This document shows positions 1-6,576 of a DNA stretch of 8,992 nt, piece after piece. The stretch's first letter is position 1. The number at the start of each line of letters is the position of its first letter. The stretch comes from Bacteroidia bacterium (GTDB taxonomy: Bacteria > Bacteroidota > Bacteroidia > Bacteroidales > Azobacteroidaceae). The notes under the pieces are model-generated. The model saw nothing but the letters and a program-made list of their open reading frames with translations. It was not told the origin of the DNA and did not search any database. The position numbers and the translations under genes are program-made. The stretch is taken from assembly GCA_025999255.1 (NCBI GenBank), contig BNXB01000056.1, forward strand, positions 1 through 8,992, in the 5' to 3' direction.

Positions 1-876
1 GTATTATATCAGGATAAGTCGGAATATCTGGATCGCTTGTCATTGGAAGAAATCGGAAACATAACGGTTAGTAATCTGACCGGAGAGTTCCAGCGTGCTA
101 CGGATTATGAAGCGGAAATTCACTATGTAGGTTCTTTGGATATGGAAACAGTATATGGTATTCTGAGCAAAAATCTTCCTTTGAAGCAAGGAGAAAAAAC
201 TTCTACATCTCCTGAAGTGAAGGATCGGGTGGAGTACAAGGAAAATACAATTTATTTCCTGCCTAATGGCGATGCCCAACAAAGTTCCGTTTATTTTTAT
301 ATTCAGGGAGATGAATATAATCATGGAAACGACATATATCGTACGGCTTTTAATCAGTATTTTGCCGGAGGTTTCAGCGGTCTGGTTCTTCAGGAGATTC
401 GCGAATATCGTTCCATGGCTTATACAGCGGGAGCTACTTATCGTAATCCTCCTGTTGATGGGAAGAAATGTTATCTTATCGGGATGCTGGGTACTCAGGC
501 GGATAAAACCGTGGAAGCTGTAGATGTTTTTATGGGGTTGCTCAACGATATGCCTCAATATCCGGATCGCTTGCCGATGATCAGGAATTACATGAAGGAA
601 ACAGCTATTATTGAGAAACCTCATTTCCGAATTGCCAGCCAGGTTTATGAGGGATGGAAGAGAAGAGGTTATACGCAGTCCCCGGCAGAAATCAATATGA
701 GTAAAATCAATAACCTGACATTCGATGATATCGTTAAATTTTATAATGAAAATGTGAAAGGGCGTCCTGTAGCAATCGGTATTGTAGGAGATCCTAAATT
801 AGTTGATTTGAATGCTCTGGAAAAGTATGGGAAGGTAGTAAAAGTTTCTTCCGGAAAGTTGTTTAGTAGTAAATAA
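1..876 (+). CDS. M16-family zinc metallopeptidase, C-terminal part (5' end outside window)
   Basis: The reading frame is already open at base 1 and ends at TAA 874-876, giving 291 residues of a protein whose start lies upstream. The TTG at 37 is an internal codon, not a believable start. The text matches the C-terminal, substrate-binding half of M16 (pitrilysin/insulinase-like) peptidases. The segment FAGGFSGLVLQEIREYRSMAYT (window residues 121-142) carries the family's R...Y pair, here Arg134 and Tyr141, seven residues apart as in the usual LREKxGLAYS motif. In this family the R/Y lobe closes over the peptide, while the zinc site (HxxEH) sits in the N-terminal lobe, which is not visible here. 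Bacteroidota M16 proteins are often around 900 residues and envelope-associated, so roughly the last third is probably present. No link to the downstream genes is evident; a hairpin separates them. Family assignment is confident, but catalytic competence cannot be judged. Confidence 0.88.
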   Translation, partial: VLYQDKSEYLDRLSLEEIGNITVSNLTGEFQRATDYEAEIHYVGSLDMETVYGILSKNLPLKQGEKTSTSPEVKDRVEYKENTIYFLPNGDAQQSSVYFYIQGDEYNHGNDIYRTAFNQYFAGGFSGLVLQEIREYRSMAYTAGATYRNPPVDGKKCYLIGMLGTQADKTVEAVDVFMGLLNDMPQYPDRLPMIRNYMKETAIIEKPHFRIASQVYEGWKRRGYTQSPAEINMSKINNLTFDDIVKFYNENVKGRPVAIGIVGDPKLVDLNALEKYGKVVKVSSGKLFSSK

Positions 877-918
877 TCTTAAGTGTAGGTTAGTATTAGT
901 AAGGGATTATTTCCCTAA

Positions 919-975
919 AAATTAAAATCTCCATTATTTTTCACAGAATAAAAAAAATAATGGAGATTTTAATTT
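919..975 (+). terminator. Long perfect AT-rich hairpin, likely transcription terminator
   Basis: Bases 919-941 are perfectly complementary to 953-975, giving a 23-bp stem with an 11-base loop (942-952). The stem is mostly A/T with a short CTCC/GGAG core. It begins 43 bases after the M16 stop codon. The 3' arm ends in TTTTAATTT rather than a clean U-tract, but the symmetrical A/U-rich arms could work in either direction. A small extra hairpin AGGGA-TTATT-TCCCT lies just before it (902-916). It is the natural boundary between the peptidase gene and the regulator gene. Confidence 0.72.
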
Positions 976-1041
976 ATAAATAATATTAAATAGTGTTTTT
1001 ATATTGTGCGTTTTGATTTTTAAATTTAAAATTGTAACAAT

Positions 1042-2019
1042 ATGAAAAACTATTTTTTTAATGTGGTATTATTACTTTGTATTTTAAATTCTTGTAACAA
1101 AACTGATTCAGGTGAATCTCTGTTTGATTTTGATCCGGAACGCTTAATCCGGGTAAGTTCCGACTCTTCTTTCCAGATGTTTGAACCCCTTTATTTTTCT
1201 TTCCTGAATACTCCGGATAAATACGTAAATTATAGTCTTTTGATAACCCGTTCCGAAGGAGAAAATAATTTCTTTATTATCGGGGATTCATTGATTTATC
1301 GTGTTGTCTGTTATAATTCTTTAGAACATTATCTTTCCAAATCAAATGGGATTTTGAATGATGCATTAATTCATGCCGGACAACTAAAGCTCGTAAAGGA
1401 TTCGGTGGTTTTATATGATATGAATGTAGCCTCTTCAGGATTGGCAGTTAAATACCTCTATGAGAAATTTAAGAACAAACATGTTTCCGTAAAACAACAA
1501 AATGAGTTTCTGAGAAATCTTTTGATTATTTCCTTTCTATTATTTATGGTAGTTTTTGTACTTCGTTTTTTAGGAATGAAGGAAAAGAACCATAAAATCG
1601 AATTGCAAAGTAGGAAATTGAACAGGATGAAGAGTGAAAGACACCGGTTGAAGGATGTCATTTTTTCAGGGACTGAGATTGGTAAAAAAATCAAGTCCTT
1701 TAGCTTATCCAATCCGGGAACAAAAACATTGTTGGATAATCCGAATCTGATAACCGATGATGATTGGAACGAGTTTATTTCTGAGTTCGATGTTCATTAC
1801 AATAATTTTACTCATAGATTAAAAGTCCGATACCCTCATATTGGGGCTAACGATATTCGATTATGCTGCCTGTTGAAATTACAACGGAGTGTTTCGGATA
1901 TCGCTCTGTTTTTAAAAATCAGTAAAGATTCGGTAATTAAGAGAAAATCGAGGTTAAAATTGGACAAGATGAATCTTCGGAATAATGTTGATCTTGATGA
2001 ATTTTTACGTGATTTTTAA
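1042..2019 (+). CDS. Membrane-anchored helix-turn-helix transcription regulator
   Basis: This 325-residue protein has three visible parts. Residues 1-18 form a hydrophobic signal ending in a lipobox-like LNSC (Cys18). Residues about 19-155 should be outside the cytoplasm and match no fold I recognise. A hydrophobic helix at about 157-177 (NLLIISFLLFMVVFVLRFL) is followed by a strongly basic, coiled-coil-like stretch (179-205). The C-terminal region (about 240-325) has the pattern of the LuxR/GerE-like helix-turn-helix found at the end of many Bacteroidota membrane regulators: DWNEFISEFDVHY, then NDIRLCCLLKL, SVSDIALFLKIS, and the recognition helix KDSVIKRKSRLKL. Related regulators often carry a periplasmic TPR array, which this one lacks. 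The predicted layout puts the sensor outside and the DNA-binding domain in the cytoplasm. The gene is more AT-rich than its neighbours, and its ATG at 1042 has no clear Shine-Dalgarno sequence, as is common in this phylum. It lies directly before the secreted-protein operon in the same orientation, so it is the obvious candidate regulator of it (inference). Confidence 0.75.
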   Translation: MKNYFFNVVLLLCILNSCNKTDSGESLFDFDPERLIRVSSDSSFQMFEPLYFSFLNTPDKYVNYSLLITRSEGENNFFIIGDSLIYRVVCYNSLEHYLSKSNGILNDALIHAGQLKLVKDSVVLYDMNVASSGLAVKYLYEKFKNKHVSVKQQNEFLRNLLIISFLLFMVVFVLRFLGMKEKNHKIELQSRKLNRMKSERHRLKDVIFSGTEIGKKIKSFSLSNPGTKTLLDNPNLITDDDWNEFISEFDVHYNNFTHRLKVRYPHIGANDIRLCCLLKLQRSVSDIALFLKISKDSVIKRKSRLKLDKMNLRNNVDLDEFLRDF

Positions 2020-2032
2020 CACTAAACTTGTC

Positions 2033-2125
2033 TTTGTCCATTGATATGACAGATGTGGGTTTTTATATCTTTGTGTGACAGTTGTTTAATTATTTTTGTC
2101 TATGTTTTTTGTCCATAGGTATGAC
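2033..2125 (+). promoter_or_regulatory. Cluster of TTTGTCYAT repeats, candidate operator or activator site
   Basis: Two 18-base copies, TTTGTCCATTGATATGAC (2033-2050) and TTTGTCCATAGGTATGAC (2108-2125), agree at 16 of 18 positions in direct orientation, 75 bases apart (about seven helical turns). A shorter third copy, TTTGTCTAT, lies at 2095-2103, 13 bases before the last. Each long copy contains CAT-N4-ATG (CATTGATATG, CATAGGTATG), so each may also be a small dyad. They lie between the regulator stop and the TACTTTTG box in front of the secreted-protein operon. The repeats are seen directly; binding by the adjacent regulator is inference. Confidence 0.5.
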
Positions 2126-2129
2126 GGGA

Positions 2130-2156
2130 TTTTTCAGAAAAAAACCTTTAAGGTTT
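2130..2156. repeat. Two adjoining short dyads upstream of the operon -7 box
   Basis: TTTTTCAGAAAAA (2130-2142) is a perfect inverted repeat around a central A. It adjoins AAACCTTTAAGGTTT (2142-2156), with 7-base arms around a central T. Together they fill the space where the -33 to -10 part of a promoter at 2159-2166 would lie. They could be protein-binding dyads. The second could also make a weak 5-bp RNA hairpin that partly ends the regulator transcript. Neither role is demonstrated. Confidence 0.3.
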
Positions 2157-2158
2157 CA

Positions 2159-2166
2159 TACTTTTG
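2159..2166 (+). promoter_or_regulatory. TAnnTTTG-type -7 box for the secreted-protein operon
   Basis: TACTTTTG matches the Bacteroidota -7 consensus TAnnTTTG exactly. It lies 47 bases before the ATG at 2214, which would give a leader of roughly 40 bases. No good TTTG -33 box sits at the expected distance; only a T-run at 2130-2134 is there. This could mean a promoter that depends on an activator bound at the upstream repeats. A second exact match, TATCTTTG at 2066-2073, also lacks a well-spaced -33 box and is a weaker alternative. Confidence 0.45.
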
Positions 2167-2213
2167 ATACTGGTGTACATCAGTAGTAATTAACAAATTA
2201 AAATTTTAGAAGT

Positions 2214-3428
2214 ATGAAATTAAAAACAATTCCTTTACTTGTCTTGTCTATTCTTTTTTTAACGACAGGAAGTTTGAACGCTCAGACCGGATCACTCGTA
2301 TCCGGATTCCCTTCATCTGTATCCGGAACAAAAAAGGCCGATCTTTATTCATTGCGGGCGGAATTGAATTTTCCGCGTACCGGCGATTACCTGATAAAAT
2401 TGGGAACCTCGCTTCTGCCGTCTCACGATTCAGGAGAGGGAATCCTCTGGGATTTCAACACTATTCGATTGACCGGAAGCGAGTATGATGTGAATTATAT
2501 CTCGCATCCCAATTCTGAATTGACTGCTATTGAAAATTCATCCATGCAGTATTATTCGTTCTCAGGCGATTCCTTATTCATAAAAGGATATGAAAATCCC
2601 TTAACCCTCGTCCGGCTCGAAAAACCGGAGGATATCCTGATTCTCCCCCTGAAATATGGGGATAAGAGAACCGGATGGTTTTACGGAAAAGGAAAGTATT
2701 GCGACCGGTTGGAGCTTGATATTTCGGGTTTGACTTCTATTCAGGTAGATGGTTACGGAACATTGATATTGCCTGAAAATGATACTATTCATGACGTATT
2801 GCGTGTTTATTCCTCTAAAATCACCCGGACGGATTTTCGACCTCTTACTCCGGGGTTCGATATCAATGCGCCAAGGGAGATCCCTCTATCCTACGAGGAT
2901 ATCCTGACCAGCCTGGAACAGGATACGGCTTATACCATTACGGAAACTTACCGGTGGTACGTCGAAGGAAGCCGTTATCCGGTATTGGAAACGGTAAGTT
3001 CCCGACAGGTGATAAACGGTAAAACGGAAAATCCGGTGGAAAATACTTATGTATTACATCCCCTGGATCAAGAGGAATTACCGGAAGACAAAGCCAATCT
3101 GGCCATTATGGAGGCAAAAGCAGCTAAACAGCCCTCTCTCCGTGCCGCCGACAATGAAGACATTGTAATAAACGGCGATTTTCATATCGGAGCTTATCCT
3201 AACCCGGTCGTGCATGATTTGCAAATCAGCCTGCATTTGTCGCAAGCGGAACCGGTTGCCGTTTCCCTCTATAACTTGCAGGGACAACTATTGCTTCGTA
3301 AAGATTTTACGGGGAAAACCGGGGATGTGGTTCACACGATGGATATGAGCCGTTATGCCAGGGGAAGTTATATCCTCAAAGTCCAGGCCGGGGATAAGAG
3401 TGAACGAAAAGTGATAGTAAAACAATAA
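2214..3428 (+). CDS. Secreted protein with T9SS type A C-terminal sorting domain
   Basis: This is a complete 404-residue protein. Residues 1-23 form a Sec signal peptide with probable cleavage at LNA|QT. The C-terminal 75-80 residues (about 326-404) have the hallmarks of a T9SS type A sorting domain: GAYPNP (326-331), VAVSLYNLQGQLL (348-360), GSYILKV (384-390) and a final basic KVIVKQ. Such domains direct passage through the outer membrane by the type IX system and are normally removed on surface attachment or release. The region between (about 40-300) appears beta-rich and begins with a GDYLIKLGTS...WDFNTIRL pattern resembling N-terminal segments of other uncharacterised Bacteroidota sorting-domain proteins; I recognise no enzyme motif. 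It is the first gene of an apparent operon with two RHS-family genes (45-base gap to the next). Possible jobs are a surface partner, anchor or adhesin for the RHS proteins. The secretion route is confident, the molecular function unknown. Confidence 0.85.
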   Translation: MKLKTIPLLVLSILFLTTGSLNAQTGSLVSGFPSSVSGTKKADLYSLRAELNFPRTGDYLIKLGTSLLPSHDSGEGILWDFNTIRLTGSEYDVNYISHPNSELTAIENSSMQYYSFSGDSLFIKGYENPLTLVRLEKPEDILILPLKYGDKRTGWFYGKGKYCDRLELDISGLTSIQVDGYGTLILPENDTIHDVLRVYSSKITRTDFRPLTPGFDINAPREIPLSYEDILTSLEQDTAYTITETYRWYVEGSRYPVLETVSSRQVINGKTENPVENTYVLHPLDQEELPEDKANLAIMEAKAAKQPSLRAADNEDIVINGDFHIGAYPNPVVHDLQISLHLSQAEPVAVSLYNLQGQLLLRKDFTGKTGDVVHTMDMSRYARGSYILKVQAGDKSERKVIVKQ

Positions 3429-3433
3429 CCCCC

Positions 3434-3453
3434 TGTTATTTGAAAAGATAACA
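3434..3453 (+). other. Small intercistronic hairpin
   Basis: TGTTAT (3434-3439) pairs with ATAACA (3448-3453) around an 8-base loop, six bases after the stop of the sorting-domain gene. The following bases are A-rich, with no U-tract, so it is a poor terminator. It might slow exonucleases or mark an RNA processing point between cistrons. It may also be chance. Confidence 0.2.
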
Positions 3454-3473
3454 AATAAAAATTTGAAGAAAAA

Positions 3474-6400
3474 ATGAAAAAGAGATGTTATCATATAAAA
3501 AAAGAAATTTTTTATTTCTTAATTTGTTTTGTGCCGCTATTTGCACAAAACACCTCAGGACAGTCGTACGGTACGGGAAACAGCAATGGTTTCCAAATAT
3601 GTGATCCCCACGTTTATGCTCTGGCAAGGTACGGAGAAATTCCGGTAGATTATTCGACCGGAGTACCGGCTATAAACATTCCTTTGATGACTATATCCGA
3701 CAGGGATATTACAGTCGATTTATCCCTGTCTTACCATGCCACAGGAATTAAAGTCGATCAGGAAGCAACTTGGGTCGGTTTGGGATGGGTACTAAATGCC
3801 GGTGGAATTATAACCCGCCAGGTGAGGGGCGAACAGGACAAGTATAACAGCGGACAATTTATTACAAGGCCGGTTATTCCGGATTACAACTATCAACAAC
3901 CTGTTTTAACCTATATCAATAATGTACAACCTGATTTGAATGGTATTTTTGACCGGAACTACGACGGAGAACCGGATATCTTTTATTATAATTTTTGTGG
4001 AAAAACAGGCAAGTTTATATTGGATGCCAATGCCAACGCCTGTTTTTTTAAATACGAAGATTTCAAGGTAGAATTTAACGGTAATTTCATAATAACGGAT
4101 AACCTGGGAGTAAGGTATGAATTTAGTATTACGGATATAATTCAGGAAGGGAATCAAACAGAAGAAAACACATGGAAATTAATGAAAATAACAAGTCCTT
4201 CCGGTGGAGAGATCAATTTTAGTTATGAATCCGGTTATAGCGATTATACAAGGAGGAGAGCGCATTCCGTATGCTATATAGAAACACAACAGAACTATTC
4301 GACGCACGGAATTGATAATTACATGTATCATGCCGGTGTTTTGGATGGCGCCTATTGTAATTATTTTCTTTTAAGTAGGATAACGACCAAATCCGGAAAT
4401 TATATTGAGTTCAAGCTTTCGGACACGCCGCGTATGGATGCGGAAAACACCACAGGAAAAGCTTTGGAAGAAATCATCCTGCATGATAATGGGAATAATA
4501 TTCAAAAAAAGATAAACCTGGGATATGGTTACTTTGAGGCAAAAGCCCCCCGCCGGTATAAGACCCAGCAGAATACAAGCCCGGCAAATTACAATTACCT
4601 CAATTACCGTTTACGTCTCGAATCCGTACAGGAAATGTCCGTTTCGGGAGAACCCGGAGGCTCATATCATTTTGAATATTATGGGGACGACAATTCCGAG
4701 ACAGACGATCCCTACACTCTTCCATACCGCTTATCCCCATGCCAGGATCATTGGGGATATTATAACCACAGTTATAACCAAACCATTTTCCCTAATAATC
4801 CGCATAGTAGACAGATTATAGCCGACAAATGGTTGGACTGGTATTTTTACGGACGGTCACAATCTCTAGCTCCCTTTGTCGGATCCGGAGTCTATGGATA
4901 TTTGACGCATAACGTAGTTACGGGAGGCGCCAATCGCGACCCGGACGACGAAGCTGTAAAGGCAGGTACATTAAAGAAAATAATATATCCTACGGGAGGA
5001 TATACTCAATTTGAGTTCGAACCTCACAAAGCGGATCCGAACGATTTGCCGTACACAGGCGGTATAAGAATCAAGCAGATCGAATCGTACAGTGGAAACG
5101 AAAATACAGTCATTAAACAATATACTTATGAACCGGCTAGCGTACCATCTTTAGAAAATAATTACAATTATACTCGTGGTATGATAAGTCCTTACCATAC
5201 ACTGTATTATAATCCTTATGACGAAGTTGACGTGCAAAGCGTGCCGCAAATTCTGATGGCTGTTGGAGTCCCTCAGCAAATGGCGCTGAAGGAAAATGTC
5301 CATGTGATCCGTATCAATGCCGCTTCCCCGTCAAAGTTGGGGATGGGACTGGAAGCGCTTTACTCCAAAGTGACCGAAACAATAAGTGGAGGAGGTTATA
5401 CCGAATATCATTATGATTGTGTGGATAATGTTTCAGACTATCCCAGCAGTAGTATTATTGTAAACGGAGAGAACATAAACGATGCTTTCACTTTTGCATG
5501 GATACAAGCCGTTAATTATCCGTATATCCCCGCAAATTGCTATCAGGGAACATTCGACAGTTATTCTTTCCCATTTCCCGAACCGATTAGCAACGACTGG
5601 TATAACAGGCTTTTAACTTGTAAAAAAGTATATCGTGAAGACGATACGCTGATTGCGGAGGATTCCCTTGTGTACAGCATTGCGGCTTCTCATGTGATTC
5701 CCGGTTACAAAGTACGCCGTTTCTCAGAATATGAATACTTATACGCGCGTTATTATACGATCGGCGGATCGGTGAAACTGACCAGGGAAGTCAACTTGCA
5801 GTATATTCCGGGACAAGGAAACATACGTAAGATACAGGAATATGATTACACTTCCCCTCTGCATAAACAGATAACGGAAAGCAGGACATGGAATAGCTCG
5901 GGAGAATTATATACGATGCAATATTATTATCCGACAGAATATGGAAATACTCTTTCCTCTCTGAAAGACGCTAATATACTAAAACCTGTCGATATACGCA
6001 GGTATAACGGAAACAAACTGGTAGCCGGGACTCAGATACAATACAATAATGCAGGATTGGAAGAAATAAAATACCGATTGGATGAAAACGTGGATAATAT
6101 CCCGTTCGATGATCAAAATCCTTACAGTTTTTCCCCTTATTTATGGAATACCTATTATCCAACCGGCCTTTTGCAAGCGCAAAAGACACATAGCGAATTA
6201 TCTACCGTTTACCTTTGGGGATACAATCGCCAATACCCGATAGCAAAAATTGAAAATGTAACTTACAACAATGTGAAAAATATCGTAGGTCAAACGCTGA
6301 TTGACCGGGTTGCCGGCGCTGTCACTCCTTCTGCCGCCGATTTAAACGCCCTTAACAATTTGCGTTCCAACGCGAGTTTATCCAACTCTATGGTCACAAC

Positions 6401-6557
6401 TTATACTTATAAGCCATTAGTAGGGGTATTATCGGTTACCGACCCCAGGGGAGTAAAAACTACTTATGAATACGATGATTTCGGTCGGTTGAAAACAATC
6501 AAAGATCATAACGGATATATCGTGGAAACTTATGAATACAATTATCAGAATCAATAA
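3474..6557 (+). CDS. Exported SpvB/TcB-like RHS protein with C-terminal YD repeats
   Basis: This complete 1027-residue protein starts at ATG 3474, downstream of an A-rich tract (GAAGAAAAA). A basic N-terminus and hydrophobic core (12-24) form a signal peptide with probable cleavage at LFA|QN. Residues about 57-118 carry the signature STGVPAINIPL...VDLSLSYHATGIKVDQEATWVGLGWVLNAGG. It is typical of large Bacteroidota RHS proteins and resembles the start of SpvB and Tc-toxin B subunits, where LSLSY...GLGW...I.R opens the beta shell. The long middle is rich in Tyr, Asn and Gly and appears beta-stranded. Near the end come YLWGYNRQYPIAKIE (913-927), TYTYKPLVGV (976-985) and a classic YD repeat, YEYDDFGRLKTIKD (998-1011). 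It ends soon after in YNYQNQ, with no T9SS sorting domain, RHS core or toxin-like tip. It therefore looks like a partial shell completed by the next gene product, 19 bases downstream. The family is clear; the role is inferred. Confidence 0.82.
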   Translation: MKKRCYHIKKEIFYFLICFVPLFAQNTSGQSYGTGNSNGFQICDPHVYALARYGEIPVDYSTGVPAINIPLMTISDRDITVDLSLSYHATGIKVDQEATWVGLGWVLNAGGIITRQVRGEQDKYNSGQFITRPVIPDYNYQQPVLTYINNVQPDLNGIFDRNYDGEPDIFYYNFCGKTGKFILDANANACFFKYEDFKVEFNGNFIITDNLGVRYEFSITDIIQEGNQTEENTWKLMKITSPSGGEINFSYESGYSDYTRRRAHSVCYIETQQNYSTHGIDNYMYHAGVLDGAYCNYFLLSRITTKSGNYIEFKLSDTPRMDAENTTGKALEEIILHDNGNNIQKKINLGYGYFEAKAPRRYKTQQNTSPANYNYLNYRLRLESVQEMSVSGEPGGSYHFEYYGDDNSETDDPYTLPYRLSPCQDHWGYYNHSYNQTIFPNNPHSRQIIADKWLDWYFYGRSQSLAPFVGSGVYGYLTHNVVTGGANRDPDDEAVKAGTLKKIIYPTGGYTQFEFEPHKADPNDLPYTGGIRIKQIESYSGNENTVIKQYTYEPASVPSLENNYNYTRGMISPYHTLYYNPYDEVDVQSVPQILMAVGVPQQMALKENVHVIRINAASPSKLGMGLEALYSKVTETISGGGYTEYHYDCVDNVSDYPSSSIIVNGENINDAFTFAWIQAVNYPYIPANCYQGTFDSYSFPFPEPISNDWYNRLLTCKKVYREDDTLIAEDSLVYSIAASHVIPGYKVRRFSEYEYLYARYYTIGGSVKLTREVNLQYIPGQGNIRKIQEYDYTSPLHKQITESRTWNSSGELYTMQYYYPTEYGNTLSSLKDANILKPVDIRRYNGNKLVAGTQIQYNNAGLEEIKYRLDENVDNIPFDDQNPYSFSPYLWNTYYPTGLLQAQKTHSELSTVYLWGYNRQYPIAKIENVTYNNVKNIVGQTLIDRVAGAVTPSAADLNALNNLRSNASLSNSMVTTYTYKPLVGVLSVTDPRGVKTTYEYDDFGRLKTIKDHNGYIVETYEYNYQNQ

Positions 6558-6576
6558 ACAAAAAAGGAATAAAGTT

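Noticed and set aside
40..624. Reverse-strand open frame of 194 codons
   Set aside because: It lies opposite the M16 peptidase frame, whose conserved motifs are clear, and its translation shows no recognisable pattern.
976..1041. Promoter for the regulator gene
   Set aside because: Only a degenerate TATATTGT (1000-1007) was found, with no exact TAnnTTTG and no spaced -33 box, so no site is called.
2066..2073. TATCTTTG as the main promoter of the operon
   Set aside because: It matches the -7 consensus but is about 140 bases from the start codon, and the nearest TTG (2041-2043) leaves a 22-base spacer. TACTTTTG at 2159 is better placed.
4525..4821. Second open frame on the + strand inside the 1027-residue RHS gene
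   Set aside because: It is out of frame with an uninterrupted gene and gives a low-complexity translation without motifs.
3474..6557. Reading the 1027-residue protein as an SpvB ADP-ribosyltransferase toxin
   Set aside because: Only the N-terminal shell-type signature resembles SpvB. The C-terminus is made of YD repeats and no transferase domain is visible.
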